From: a bacterium 1xD42-87 | GTDB taxonomy: Bacteria > Bacillota > Clostridia > Lachnospirales > Lachnospiraceae | Assembly: GCA_003611805.1 (NCBI GenBank) | Contig: RAYM01000013.1 | Location: 124,001-188,000, forward strand | Direction: 5' to 3' | DNA length: 64,000 nucleotides | Part shown: piece by piece, positions 1 to 8,893 of the stretch | Layout of the letters: every line of letters begins with the position of its first letter | How positions within the stretch are numbered: the stretch's first letter is position 1 | Position numbers and translations under genes: made by a program | The notes under the pieces: generated by a model | The model's database searches: none | Seen by the model: only the letters and a program-made list of their open reading frames with translations | What the model was told of the DNA's origin: nothing

Positions 1-1
1 A

Positions 2-61
2 GTGAAAAATGAGTATTATAGAAAAATGTACGCGATGGCAATGAGCAGTGCGCAGACGTAA
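2..61 (+). CDS. possible 3' end of an upstream gene (partial)
   Basis: The second frame is open from the window edge to a TAA at 59-61 and would encode the last 19 residues of a protein ending in ...MAMSSAQT. No family can be named from such a short tail. It is listed because the frame is open from the edge, the stop is followed by 140 bases with no gene, and greA then begins. It could equally be chance. Confidence 0.3.
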   Translation: MKNEYYRKMYAMAMSSAQT

Positions 62-201
62 GATGGAAAAATGGCAGTTTACTGACAATTTTTCCGGATT
101 GCGGATGCATAGGGCGAAGCCCGCGAGCGAGATGAAGCAAAGCGGAATCGAGCTGCACTGTGGTAGAAATATATTGATTGTAGGAAAGGAAAATTTTTAC
201 C

Positions 202-684
202 ATGCAGGAGAAAAAGAATATTTTAACGTATGAAGGATTGCGCAAGTACGAGGAGGAATTACATGATTTAAAGGTCGTAAAGCGTAAGGAAGTGGCTCAG
301 AAAATCAAAGAGGCAAGAGAGCAGGGCGACCTCTCTGAAAATGCTGAGTACGACGCGGCAAAAGATGAGCAGCGCGATATAGAAGCGAGGATTGAGGAGC
401 TGGAGAAAATTCTGAAAAATGCCGAAGTTGTGGTGGAGGACGAGGTAGATCTCGACAAGATCAATATCGGCTGTCAGGTAAAAATACTGGATCTGGAATA
501 TGATGAGGAGTTAGATTATAAGATCGTTGGTTCTACCGAGGCAAACAGCCTGCAGGGAAGGATTTCCAACGAGTCTCCCCTTGGCAGGGCGTTGATCGGA
601 AGCAAGGTCGGTGATACAGTAGAGGTGGAGACACAGGCGGGTGTTATTAAGTACAAGGTTTTGGAGATACAGCGGTCGAATTAG
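202..684 (+). CDS. greA: transcription elongation factor GreA
   Basis: GreA enters the secondary channel of RNA polymerase and stimulates cleavage of backtracked transcripts. The 160-residue product has the usual length. Residues 1-75 form the antiparallel coiled coil; its tip carries the family motif [16 protein letters not shown], with the acidic residues that reach the polymerase active site. Residues 80-160 form the FKBP-like domain ([15 protein letters not shown], then [11 protein letters not shown]). The ATG at 202 follows an AGGAAAGG stretch about 11 bases upstream. lysS follows after about 85 bases on the same strand, an order that is common in clostridia, so the two are probably co-transcribed. 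An overlapping frame starting at 48 is a shadow. Confidence 0.97.
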   Translation: MQEKKNILTYEGLRKYEEELHDLKVVKRKEVAQKIKEAREQGDLSENAEYDAAKDEQRDIEARIEELEKILKNAEVVVEDEVDLDKINIGCQVKILDLEYDEELDYKIVGSTEANSLQGRISNESPLGRALIGSKVGDTVEVETQAGVIKYKVLEIQRSN

Positions 685-769
685 AAGTGCAGATTCGGGC
701 GGACGGCGGGGCATATGGCGTGCAGTTCGGAACGAATGACAGCGTACGATTATGGGAGAGGGCAGCAGT

Positions 770-2950
770 ATGGCGGATACACAGAACAGACAGCAGGAAC
801 AGGATATTAACCAGCTTTTGAAGGTGAGAAGGGAGAAACTTGCGGTTCTGCAGGAGGCAGGTCAGGATCCTTTTCAGATTACGAAGTATGACGTGACCCA
901 CCACAGTCTGGAAATCACGGATCATTTTGACACGCTGGAAGGAAAGAGCGTGTCCATTGCCGGGCGTGTTATGAGCAAACGTGTTATGGGCAAGGCGTCC
1001 TTCTGCAACGTGCAGGATCTACAGGGTGATATCCAGTGTTATGTGGCGAGGGACAGCGTGGGCGAGGAGCCTTACGCCGATTTCAAAAAATATGACGTGG
1101 GTGACATAGTGGGCGTCGAGGGCGAGGTTTTTAAGACCAAAACAGGCGAGATATCCGTCCATGCATCGAAAGTGACACTGCTGTCAAAAAGTTTGCAGAT
1201 TCTTCCGGAGAAGTATCACGGCCTGGTAAATACGGATATTCGTTACAGGCAGAGGTACACGGACCTGATTATGAATGCGGAGGTGAAAAAGACTTTCGTC
1301 ATGCGCTCCAAAATCATTAGTTCTATCAGGCGTTATCTGGACGGACAGGGATTTCTGGAGGTGGAGACGCCCATGCTCGTGTCCAATGCGGGCGGCGCGG
1401 CGGCCAGACCCTTCGAGACCCATTACAATGCATTGGATGAGGATGTGAAGCTTCGCATCTCTCTGGAATTATATTTAAAGAGACTAATTGTGGGCGGCAT
1501 GGAGAGAGTCTATGAGATCGGGCGGGTATTTCGGAATGAGGGGCTTGACGCCAGACATAATCCGGAGTTTACGCTGATGGAACTGTATCAGGCTTACACC
1601 GATTACAACGGAATGATGGACCTGACCGAGAATATGTTCCGCCATGTGGCAAAAGAAGTCTGCGGAACTACCATGATTCCTTATGGGGATGTTGAGATAG
1701 ATCTTGGCAAACCTTTCGAGCGGATCACCATGGTGGAAGCCGTGAAAAAATATACGGGCGTTGACTTTGACGAAGTAGTGGACACCGCGGCGGCAAAGAA
1801 GGTTGCGGACGAGAAGGGCGTACACTACGAGGAGCGCCATACGAAGGGCGATATCATCAACCTTTTCTTCGAGGAGTTTGTGGAGGAGCATCTGGTACAG
1901 CCCACCTTTGTCATGGATCATCCCGTGGAGATATCGCCCCTCACCAAGAGGAAGCCGGACAAGCCGGACTATGTGGAGCGGTTTGAGCTGTTCATCACGG
2001 CGAGAGAGATGTGCAACGCCTATTCCGAGTTGAATGATCCCCTCGACCAGAGGGAACGTTTCAGGGCGCAGGAGGCTGCGCTTGCGGCGGGTGACGAGGA
2101 AGCGAACACGACGGACGAGGATTTTATGAACGCGCTGGAGATCGGTATGCCTCCCACGGGTGGTATCGGGTACGGCATTGACAGGCTGGTGATGTTACTC
2201 ACCAATTCTCCTGCGATCCGTGACGTGCTGTTGTTCCCGACGATGAAAAGTCTGGATAAAGCACAGGACAAAAAAGCCGCTGACCGCGAAAAGAAAGCTG
2301 ATCAGGAAACGGATGGCAGGCATGAAACGAAAACAGGCGGACATGACGAGGGACAGCCTGTGAAGCAGAGCAGGATTTCCCGCGAACAGGCGTTGGAACT
2401 GTTGAAAAAATATAACAGGGAGCCGTTCCATATCCAGCACGCGCTGACGGTGGAGGGTGTGATGCGCTGGTATGCGAAGGAGCTGGGATATGGTGCGGAA
2501 GAAGAATTCTGGGGCATCACCGGGCTTTTGCATGACATCGACTTCGAGCTTTATCCTGACGAGCACTGTAAGAAAGCGCCAGAGCTCCTGCGCGGGGGCG
2601 GCGTGGGCGAGGACATGATTTATGCGGTCTGCTCCCACGGTTATGGGCTTTGCAGCGAGGAGGAGCCGAAGCTTGAGATGGAGAAAGTGCTCTTCGCGGC
2701 TGACGAGCTGACGGGGCTGATCTGGTCCTGCGCGCTGATGAGACCTTCCAAAAGCACCATGGACATGGAAGTCAAGAGCCTGAAGAAGAAGTTCAAGGAT
2801 AAGAAATTCGCGGCGGGCTGTTCCAGAGAGGTCATCGCACAGGGAGCCCAGATGCTTGGCTGGGAACTGGACGACCTGTTCGACAGGACCATTCAGGCGA
2901 TGAGAAGCTGTGAGGCGGATGTGGCTGCGGCGATGGAAAAGATAGGCTGA
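770..2950 (+). CDS. lysS: lysyl-tRNA synthetase (class II) fused to a C-terminal HD-superfamily hydrolase domain
   Basis: The first 500 residues are a complete class II LysRS: OB-fold anticodon-binding domain (about 60-150), then the catalytic core with motif 2 (FRNEGLDARHNPEFT) and motif 3 (GIGYGIDRLVMLL). It charges tRNA-Lys. A charged, low-complexity linker (about 495-535, rich in K, D, E, Q) joins it to a roughly 190-residue HD domain that keeps the full metal set: H in FHIQHAL, HD in GLLHDIDFE, H in CSHGYG and D in AADELTG. This domain resembles stand-alone predicted HD hydrolases (COG2316-like). Ordinary LysRS ends near residue 500. An upstream in-frame ATG at 752 exists, but GGAGAGGG sits 7 bases before the ATG at 770, so that start is preferred. 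What the HD domain cleaves cannot be told from sequence. Confidence 0.93.
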   Translation: MADTQNRQQEQDINQLLKVRREKLAVLQEAGQDPFQITKYDVTHHSLEITDHFDTLEGKSVSIAGRVMSKRVMGKASFCNVQDLQGDIQCYVARDSVGEEPYADFKKYDVGDIVGVEGEVFKTKTGEISVHASKVTLLSKSLQILPEKYHGLVNTDIRYRQRYTDLIMNAEVKKTFVMRSKIISSIRRYLDGQGFLEVETPMLVSNAGGAAARPFETHYNALDEDVKLRISLELYLKRLIVGGMERVYEIGRVFRNEGLDARHNPEFTLMELYQAYTDYNGMMDLTENMFRHVAKEVCGTTMIPYGDVEIDLGKPFERITMVEAVKKYTGVDFDEVVDTAAAKKVADEKGVHYEERHTKGDIINLFFEEFVEEHLVQPTFVMDHPVEISPLTKRKPDKPDYVERFELFITAREMCNAYSELNDPLDQRERFRAQEAALAAGDEEANTTDEDFMNALEIGMPPTGGIGYGIDRLVMLLTNSPAIRDVLLFPTMKSLDKAQDKKAADREKKADQETDGRHETKTGGHDEGQPVKQSRISREQALELLKKYNREPFHIQHALTVEGVMRWYAKELGYGAEEEFWGITGLLHDIDFELYPDEHCKKAPELLRGGGVGEDMIYAVCSHGYGLCSEEEPKLEMEKVLFAADELTGLIWSCALMRPSKSTMDMEVKSLKKKFKDKKFAAGCSREVIAQGAQMLGWELDDLFDRTIQAMRSCEADVAAAMEKIG

Positions 2951-2969
2951 TTTTAGAAAACAGGCATAG

Positions 2970-3499
2970 ATGCTTGGGGAGGCAGGGCAGTTTTTGGAAA
3001 CGTATTTTCAGGAAGCGATGGGGATTTACGTTTTTGAAATGGATTCTGTCGTGTGCAGACCGCCGGAGAAAAATCTGATGACAGTATGCGGCACATGCCA
3101 TGATGGACAGATGAAGGCGGAGGCTGGATTTTTCTGGCAGGCGTCAGCTCTTATGATGGAGCTGCGCCTGTCTTTTTTGATGGATGCGGACATGGAGTTT
3201 TTTCCCGGCAGGACGCTGCGCACAGGGAGGCTGTGAAAACATACCGTTTCCGTCTGGACCGGGAGGCAAAGGTCTCTCGGTCGGTGAGCGGCATCCTGCG
3301 TGAGGACCTTTCATACACGCAGTTTTTCACACTGTTTCTGGAAGGGCTTGCCGGGGAAGAGACGGGGGTTGCGGTGACGGCAGCGGAACCGGTGTTTCGA
3401 GGGCTTACGCATATACGTTTTCCACCGTCAGAGGCACAGTTCGGGGACACGTTCCTGACCCTTTCCGCATGCGCCTATCATGTAAAGGACGGCGGTTAG
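2970..3499 (+). pseudogene. decayed or out-of-frame coding region, possibly a class B sortase remnant
   Basis: Two short overlapping frames (2970-3236 and 3233-3499) fill this stretch. The second ends in GDTFLTLSACAYHVKDGG, which resembles the active-site strand of class B sortases (TLSTC followed by a basic strand), and is preceded by an LYDTG-like segment (EETGVAVTA). Reading the second frame further upstream gives SSYDGAAPVFFDG before a stop at 3101-3103. The expected sortase histidine motif and C-terminal arginine are not seen in one continuous frame. I read it as the wreck of a sortase-like gene broken by frameshift and truncation; an unrelated short gene pair is the alternative. Confidence 0.35.
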
Positions 3500-3535
3500 T
3501 GGTGGTGGCGAAGCGGGTGGAGTAAGATGTATGGG

Positions 3536-5440
3536 TTATACACCGGATTCCTTCCGTTTCCGCTTGTTTTCATACATCCTTTCATCCGCTTCCTTCATCC
3601 GCTTTTTGTAGTCAGCAGACTGTCCGGTCAGGCTGCAGCCGAAGGAAAAACGGAGGGGAACACGCACCTGGTCGTTCAGACTGGCAAAACGGCTGTTCTG
3701 CAGGTCAGTCAGAAGCGAGACTGTATCGGTTAATTCCTGTTCGCTGCCGTAGTGGTACAGGAACAAGATGAACTCGTCGCCGCCGAGTCTTGCGGACAGA
3801 GAGCTTTTGGGACCGAAGTTCCGGAACAGCCCGGCGATTTCCTTTAAGTAGACGTCGCCTGCGTCGTGACCGTAGGTATCATTGATCGTTTTCAGGTTGT
3901 CCGCATCGATCATAACAATCGCGCTATGCCCGAGAGATTCCGGCTCGGCGAACAGGGTGGAAAGCCGAAGTTCCAGACCGCGGCGGTTATAAAGCCCGGT
4001 CAGCGGATCGTAATCGCGTTCGGCTTCTATCTTCAGGCGTTTTCTAATTTCATCCGTCACATCGATGACAACGCCGAAAATCTCATCGTCCCGCCCCATT
4101 TCCTCCAGCTTGATATAGTGATCTTTCAATGAGAACACATTGGTTTCGTCTTTGACGGGATTGTTGCAAAGCTTGCTGATAAAAGTCTGAAACACTCTGT
4201 AGTCAGAGGACAGCGTTTCGGCTTCCTCCGGCTCCAGACAGAGGATACGCGGCACATGCTGGGTAAACCGTACTCTCTTCATATGATGATTGTATTCGTA
4301 CACGCCGATATACATATTTGTTTTGCTTAAAACGTAAGACATCTTTTCGCTGTTGTCCAGAAGGCTCTGCTTCATTCTGTTGATATAGCCGCTCAGTTCT
4401 GAAAATTCCACGCTTGTCTGGATGTTGATCATTTCATCCAGATTGCCTTGGGCGATGCTGTGCAGCTTTTCGTTTACGCGATGGATGCCGTCAACCACAT
4501 ATTGATTCATGGATCTGGTGACCACCTGAAAGAGAATGACTGCAATGGTAATCAGGCAGAATACAAGTCCGACGGTTGTGAGCGGGATGCGCTGATACAG
4601 TATCCGTCTTGAAAGAACACGACCGATATAGTTATCATTATATTTTACAAACACGCAGTAGGATTCTTCGCCGTTCACGTTGGCGTGGAATCCTTTCCTG
4701 TCAAGGGTGACGTCGCTGAGGCTGAGTCCGATCTCCGACAGGTTTCTGCCGACGCATGACAGGTCGGTGGAGCCGATGATCCCGCCGGTCTTCCCGTCTA
4801 TGGCGTAGTAGTTGGCGTCGGGATTGACACGGAACAGGGAGAAGAGATAGGAAAGCTCGTTTTTCTCGGTCGCTTTCATCACGTTGACCGGCTCCATGCC
4901 TACCTGTACGATAAATGCGCCGCTTTTGCTCCAGAGCGCGGAATACTGCATCAGCTTCGCCTCCGCTGTGTTGGGAGTGATATCCTGAACGAGGCGCAGC
5001 GATTTGTCCGTGAGCATGGGCTTAAAAAACTGCATCTGTTCCCCGGAATCAAAGGTAAAGTCGTAGTATTCCGGGTGGGTTCCCGCGTAAATGCGGCCAG
5101 TGGTGTCAAAGATATGGATTTCGTCCACTTCCATCATCCGGGCAATTTTTTTCAGTTCATCCACACTGTTCAAGGCGGAAGGATTATCTTCTATAATATA
5201 AGCGATTGCCTCCGCATTGTGCAGGCATGTCTGCCGATAGGCTTCTTCGACCTCCTCAAGCTCCGCCAGATTCTGCTCCAGAAGCTGCTCGATCTGGCGG
5301 AAGGTTTCTGTGGCGGCCTGGTACGCCTGTTTGTGTTCGCTCATGATCTGAAGGCACAGGATCAGCGCCAAAAGAACAACCACGAGAACAAATGTGACGG
5401 AGCGCATATAGCGGCTGATTATATTTCTAAGTGTCTGCAT
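3536..5440 (-). CDS. membrane-bound diguanylate cyclase (sensor - HAMP - PAS - GGDEF)
   Basis: Makes the second messenger c-di-GMP from two GTP. The 634-residue protein has an N-terminal membrane helix, an extracytoplasmic sensor region of about 240 residues, a second helix (IPLTTVGLVFCLITIAVILF), a HAMP-like linker, a PAS-like segment and a C-terminal GGDEF domain with the intact signature RLGGDEFILFLY and DPLTGLYNRRG. The RxxD inhibitory site normally found just before GGDEF is absent (PKSS at that place), so product feedback is probably weak. The start is set at 5440 because AAGGAG lies 6 bases upstream; the in-frame ATGs further up have no good spacing. It is transcribed away from the che operon, which encodes candidate c-di-GMP phosphodiesterases, so the two may act on one pool. 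Confidence 0.9.
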   Translation of the reverse strand: MQTLRNIISRYMRSVTFVLVVVLLALILCLQIMSEHKQAYQAATETFRQIEQLLEQNLAELEEVEEAYRQTCLHNAEAIAYIIEDNPSALNSVDELKKIARMMEVDEIHIFDTTGRIYAGTHPEYYDFTFDSGEQMQFFKPMLTDKSLRLVQDITPNTAEAKLMQYSALWSKSGAFIVQVGMEPVNVMKATEKNELSYLFSLFRVNPDANYYAIDGKTGGIIGSTDLSCVGRNLSEIGLSLSDVTLDRKGFHANVNGEESYCVFVKYNDNYIGRVLSRRILYQRIPLTTVGLVFCLITIAVILFQVVTRSMNQYVVDGIHRVNEKLHSIAQGNLDEMINIQTSVEFSELSGYINRMKQSLLDNSEKMSYVLSKTNMYIGVYEYNHHMKRVRFTQHVPRILCLEPEEAETLSSDYRVFQTFISKLCNNPVKDETNVFSLKDHYIKLEEMGRDDEIFGVVIDVTDEIRKRLKIEAERDYDPLTGLYNRRGLELRLSTLFAEPESLGHSAIVMIDADNLKTINDTYGHDAGDVYLKEIAGLFRNFGPKSSLSARLGGDEFILFLYHYGSEQELTDTVSLLTDLQNSRFASLNDQVRVPLRFSFGCSLTGQSADYKKRMKEADERMYENKRKRKESGV

Positions 5441-5633
5441 GGACATCTCCTTTACGGTTAAATAACGCAACTAGTTTACATAACACCTAGCTATACGCAG
5501 TGAAATCTTACATAAAATACTATATAATATGGTAAGAGAGTGTCAAGGCAAAAGTATGGATTGTAGAAAATATGGTATAGAATGCGAAGAATTTGCCTTT
5601 CTTTATTCGATTGCGGAAAGAAAGGAGCTCATT

Positions 5634-5753
5634 ATGACACAGACACAGAGAGAGCAGGGCGGCGCCGGAGCTATGGGCAGAGCTATGGTCGGAACCGAAA
5701 CTCCCGTTGACATTCCCCGCAAAAATATGTATAATTTGTTTATTATATGTTGA
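5634..5753 (+). CDS. possible 39-residue small protein in the leader of the che operon
   Basis: An ATG at 5634 follows a strong AAAGGAG with 7 bases spacing and opens a 39-codon frame ending at the TGA at 5751-5753. The product starts MTQTQREQGGAGAMG and ends in a hydrophobic patch (NMYNLFIIC). No family is recognised. It lies in the 390-base gap between the divergent diguanylate cyclase and the first che-operon gene; a TATAAT at 5523-5528 could be a promoter for it. The only support is the ribosome binding site and position. The rest of the gap (5441-5633, 5754-5829) shows no other gene. Confidence 0.3.
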   Translation: MTQTQREQGGAGAMGRAMVGTETPVDIPRKNMYNLFIIC

Positions 5754-5829
5754 TGACAGAGATTACATAGAAAATCAGGGAAAAAGGAGGGAGAAGATCC
5801 GTCGCTTTGTGGCGGATTGATCGGAGGAT

Positions 5830-6924
5830 ATGAGCGAAAACGCAACCAGAGAGCAAATACTGATCGTAGACGACGAGGAAGTAAACAGAACGATATTGAG
5901 TCTTATGTTTGATGCTGACTACGACATCGTGGAAGCGCCCAATGGAATGGAAGCAATTGAGGCGATAGATAAAAATGATAATATCGCATTGATTCTGCTC
6001 GACGTCATCATGCCGGTCATGGATGGCTTCGGTGTGCTCGATTATATGAAAGAGAAAGATCTTCTGGAGAAGATTCCGGTCATCCTGATTACCAGCATGA
6101 CGCCTCAGGAGAGCGAGGAGAAGGCATACGAGTACGGCATTGCGGACGTGATGCACAAGCCCTTTGAGTCGGCGATCATCAAGAGACGTGCGAATAACAT
6201 CATTGAGCTTTACCAGAGCAAGAAAAATCTGGAAATCAAGCTGAAAGAGCGGGAGGAGACGATCCGTGAGCAGGAGAAGGCGATCCGTGAAAACAACGAG
6301 TTCATGATCGACGCGCTCGGTTCCGTGGTTGAGTTCAGAAGCATTGAGACGGGGGATCACGTCAAGCGGATTAAGTACCTGACGAGAATCCTTTTGAAAT
6401 ATCTTGCGAAATATTTCCCTAAATACGGGCTTACACCGGTGCAGATTGATCAGATCGCGAGAGCTTCCGCGCTCCATGACGTAGGTAAGATCGGTATACC
6501 GGACGCCATTTTGTTAAAACCGGGCAAACTGACGACGGAGGAGTTTGAGGTGATGAAAACCCACACCACCATCGGCTGTGAGATTCTGGATTCCTTCAAA
6601 CCGCAGTATCCGGATGAGTTTTACCAGTACTGTTATGAGATCTGCCGCCACCACCATGAGAGAGCCGACGGCAGAGGATATCCTGACCATCTGGCAGGAG
6701 ATGAAATCCCGATCAGCGCGCAGATCGTATCCATTGCCGATGTGTATGAGGCGCTGGTGAGCGAGAGGGTATATAAAAGTGCATACAGCAATGACGAGGC
6801 ATATCAGATGATCTTAAATGGGGAATGCGGACAGTTTTCGGAAGATGTGATAGAATGCTTTAAGCTTGCCAGAGAAGATTTCTTCAATCTTGTTGAAGTG
6901 ATCAATATGTTTAATTTTACGTAA
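5830..6924 (+). CDS. response regulator with HD-GYP output domain (c-di-GMP phosphodiesterase, RpfG type)
   Basis: 364 residues. Residues 8-125 are a receiver domain with phospho-acceptor D58 in ILLDVIMPVMDG and the conserved lysine in HKPFES. A coiled-coil linker rich in E, K and R leads to the HD-GYP domain (about 155-350) with all signature residues: HDVGKIGIPD and HHERADGRGYP. HD-GYP proteins hydrolyse c-di-GMP to pGpG or GMP. It opens the signalling operon and is followed about 100 bases later by an Hpt protein, so phosphoryl transfer from the kinase at 7428 through that Hpt is plausible but not shown. The ATG is preceded by CGGAGG. Confidence 0.92.
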   Translation: MSENATREQILIVDDEEVNRTILSLMFDADYDIVEAPNGMEAIEAIDKNDNIALILLDVIMPVMDGFGVLDYMKEKDLLEKIPVILITSMTPQESEEKAYEYGIADVMHKPFESAIIKRRANNIIELYQSKKNLEIKLKEREETIREQEKAIRENNEFMIDALGSVVEFRSIETGDHVKRIKYLTRILLKYLAKYFPKYGLTPVQIDQIARASALHDVGKIGIPDAILLKPGKLTTEEFEVMKTHTTIGCEILDSFKPQYPDEFYQYCYEICRHHHERADGRGYPDHLAGDEIPISAQIVSIADVYEALVSERVYKSAYSNDEAYQMILNGECGQFSEDVIECFKLAREDFFNLVEVINMFNFT

Positions 6925-7025
6925 GATAGATCGGGCGACGGAGACTGTAAAACAAAAGTGGAATGTTTTGCAGTCTCTTTGTCATTGTCAAAATCGTAAT
7001 TTCATATCAGAAAGGAAAGATTGCT

Positions 7026-7403
7026 ATGGACGACAAATTCAGACAACAGTTAGAGGAATGCGGGGCGGACGTGGAGACTACACTGAAACGTTTTATGGGT
7101 AACGACGCGATTTACCAGAAATTCCTAGGGAAGTTCCCCAATGATCCGAATTACGCGAATCTCGGGACGAATCTGGAAGCGGGCGCTTTCGAGGAAGCTT
7201 ATAAGTGTGCTCACGCCCTGAAAGGCGTAGTGGGCAATCTCGGTCTCACCCCTATTTTTGACAGGGTTTCGGAGCTGGTGGAAGAGCTCAGAAACAAGGC
7301 GGCAGAGGAAGTGGACGCGGTGCGCGCGAACGAGCTGTGGCAGGAGATCAAAAAAATTTACGAACAGTTTATCAACGTGATCAATGAAAATATTCCGAGC
7401 TGA
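7026..7403 (+). CDS. histidine phosphotransfer (Hpt) domain protein
   Basis: A 125-residue, all-helical, stand-alone Hpt module. The phospho-accepting histidine is H63 in AHALKGVVGNLG, which matches the HxxKG consensus. Hpt proteins shuttle phosphate between receiver domains. The ATG at 7026 has AAAGGAAAG upstream and gives the right domain length; the longer frame from 6963 adds a hydrophobic tail of no likely use. It lies 24 bases before a sensor kinase gene and between two receiver proteins, which suggests an intermediate in a phosphorelay. Confidence 0.88.
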   Translation: MDDKFRQQLEECGADVETTLKRFMGNDAIYQKFLGKFPNDPNYANLGTNLEAGAFEEAYKCAHALKGVVGNLGLTPIFDRVSELVEELRNKAAEEVDAVRANELWQEIKKIYEQFINVINENIPS

Positions 7404-7427
7404 TTTGATGCTCCATGGGAGGCTGGC

Positions 7428-8879
7428 ATGGAATTTGAATGGTTAAATTCCCGGATTGCGGATGAAACGATGGAGCTGGTTCTGCTCTTCAATGAGGAGG
7501 GGAGCATACTTTACGGTAACCAGACAGCGGCTGCGCGGCTGGAATATGACAGGGATAAGCTGACCAGATGCACGATGTCCCAGATATTCAGACAGGATTT
7601 TCCAAATTCGCCGGACGGGTTTATCACCTTTGTAAAGACGAGTATGAAGGGCGTTAAGGAGATGACTATGTACAGGAGCAACAACTCTTGTTTCTCTGTC
7701 AATGCCCGTATTTTTCCGGAAGACGGGATGGACGCCTACCTGCTTCTCGCGGAGGATATTTCCGCGCAGAAGAATATGAATATGAGGATCCGCGAGCTGA
7801 AGGAGAAGGAGAGCGAAAACAACCGCGCCAGGAATGAGTTTACGGCGAACGTTACCCATGAGCTGCGCACCCCTGTCAACGGCATTAAAGGGCATGTGAT
7901 GGAGCTTGTGGAGGAGGTCGAGGATCCCGGACAGAAGAAGACGCTTGATATTGTCCTCAGCTGCTGTGACAATATGCTGACGATCATCAATGATATCCTT
8001 GATTTCGCGAAGCTGGAATCCGGCAAATTTGTGATAGACGAAAAGCCTTTTGACTTTCAGGAGATGATAGATAAGGTAGTCGCAACCCACAGCGCGGTGG
8101 TAAATAAAAAGGAACTCCACATGAGCGTGGATGTTGACGATAAGATTCCGAGGAAACTGATCGGTGACGAACTCCGTCTCGTCCAGATCCTGAACAATCT
8201 TTTGTCCAACGCCATTAAATTTACCATGGTAGGCTATGTCAATCTGGTGGTAGGGATGACCAGAAGGGTTAATGACGAGGTGGAGCTGTTCTTTATGGTG
8301 AGGGACAGCGGCATCGGTATTTCCCAGAAAGAGCAGGACCGCCTATTTCAGAGTTTCAGCCAGGTGGATGCCTCAATTACGAGACGCTTCGGCGGAACGG
8401 GATTGGGGCTTGCCATCACGAAACAGCTTGTGGAGCTGATGAACGGCGACATCCACGTGGAGAGTGAAAAGGGGAAGGGGAGTACATTTTCTTTTTCCGT
8501 GAAACTGAAGAGCGAACAAGTGCTTGACGACAAGCAGAGTCAGGTCTATGTGAACTGGTCCGAGTACATGAAGGAAGGGGAAGGGCAGAACGTAGACAGT
8601 CTCATGCAGTTCGGTGAGGCGGAAAACAGGGAAGAGTTAAAAAAGCGCATGGATAAGCTGGTGCTTTCCATTGAGATGGGCGCATGGGATAAGGCGGAAC
8701 TTCTCGCCTCCACGCTCAAGGCGCTGATCGAGTCGTCGGGAGACGACGATCTGAAGCGGCAGGAGCTGCGGATGGAGATGGCGATCAGAAAAGCCAATTA
8801 TGACAAGAGCATGGATATGTACGGCAGATTGAAGGACGCGATCACGGAGCGGGTTGGAGATCTGTGGAACGCAGAATAG
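7428..8879 (+). CDS. cytoplasmic PAS sensor histidine kinase
   Basis: 483 residues without a membrane segment. Residues 10-115 look like a PAS fold (LLFNEEGSILYGNQTAAARL). HisKA follows with H144 in NVTHELRTPVNGIKG, then the ATPase domain with N box (NNLLSNAIKF), G1 (DSGIGI) and G2 (FGGTGLGLAI). A C-terminal helical extension of about 110 residues follows the ATPase core; it carries no receiver domain and no clear HxxKG motif, so it may be a docking or dimer element. GGGAGG is 5 bases before the ATG. Flanked by Hpt and a second HD-GYP regulator in one operon, it probably supplies phosphate to them; its ligand is unknown. Confidence 0.9.
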   Translation: MEFEWLNSRIADETMELVLLFNEEGSILYGNQTAAARLEYDRDKLTRCTMSQIFRQDFPNSPDGFITFVKTSMKGVKEMTMYRSNNSCFSVNARIFPEDGMDAYLLLAEDISAQKNMNMRIRELKEKESENNRARNEFTANVTHELRTPVNGIKGHVMELVEEVEDPGQKKTLDIVLSCCDNMLTIINDILDFAKLESGKFVIDEKPFDFQEMIDKVVATHSAVVNKKELHMSVDVDDKIPRKLIGDELRLVQILNNLLSNAIKFTMVGYVNLVVGMTRRVNDEVELFFMVRDSGIGISQKEQDRLFQSFSQVDASITRRFGGTGLGLAITKQLVELMNGDIHVESEKGKGSTFSFSVKLKSEQVLDDKQSQVYVNWSEYMKEGEGQNVDSLMQFGEAENREELKKRMDKLVLSIEMGAWDKAELLASTLKALIESSGDDDLKRQELRMEMAIRKANYDKSMDMYGRLKDAITERVGDLWNAE

Positions 8880-8893
8880 CAGGAGGATAACTT

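Noticed and set aside
48..233. 61-codon frame overlapping the start of greA
   Set aside because: It lacks a ribosome binding site, shows no protein-like pattern and overlaps the certain greA start.
685..769. Possible T-box or lysine riboswitch ahead of lysS
   Set aside because: The 85-base gap is too short and shows no T-box sequence or lysine aptamer.
5441..5829. Possible c-di-GMP (GEMM) riboswitch ahead of the signalling genes
   Set aside because: Searched by eye on both strands for the conserved GEMM core; none is present.
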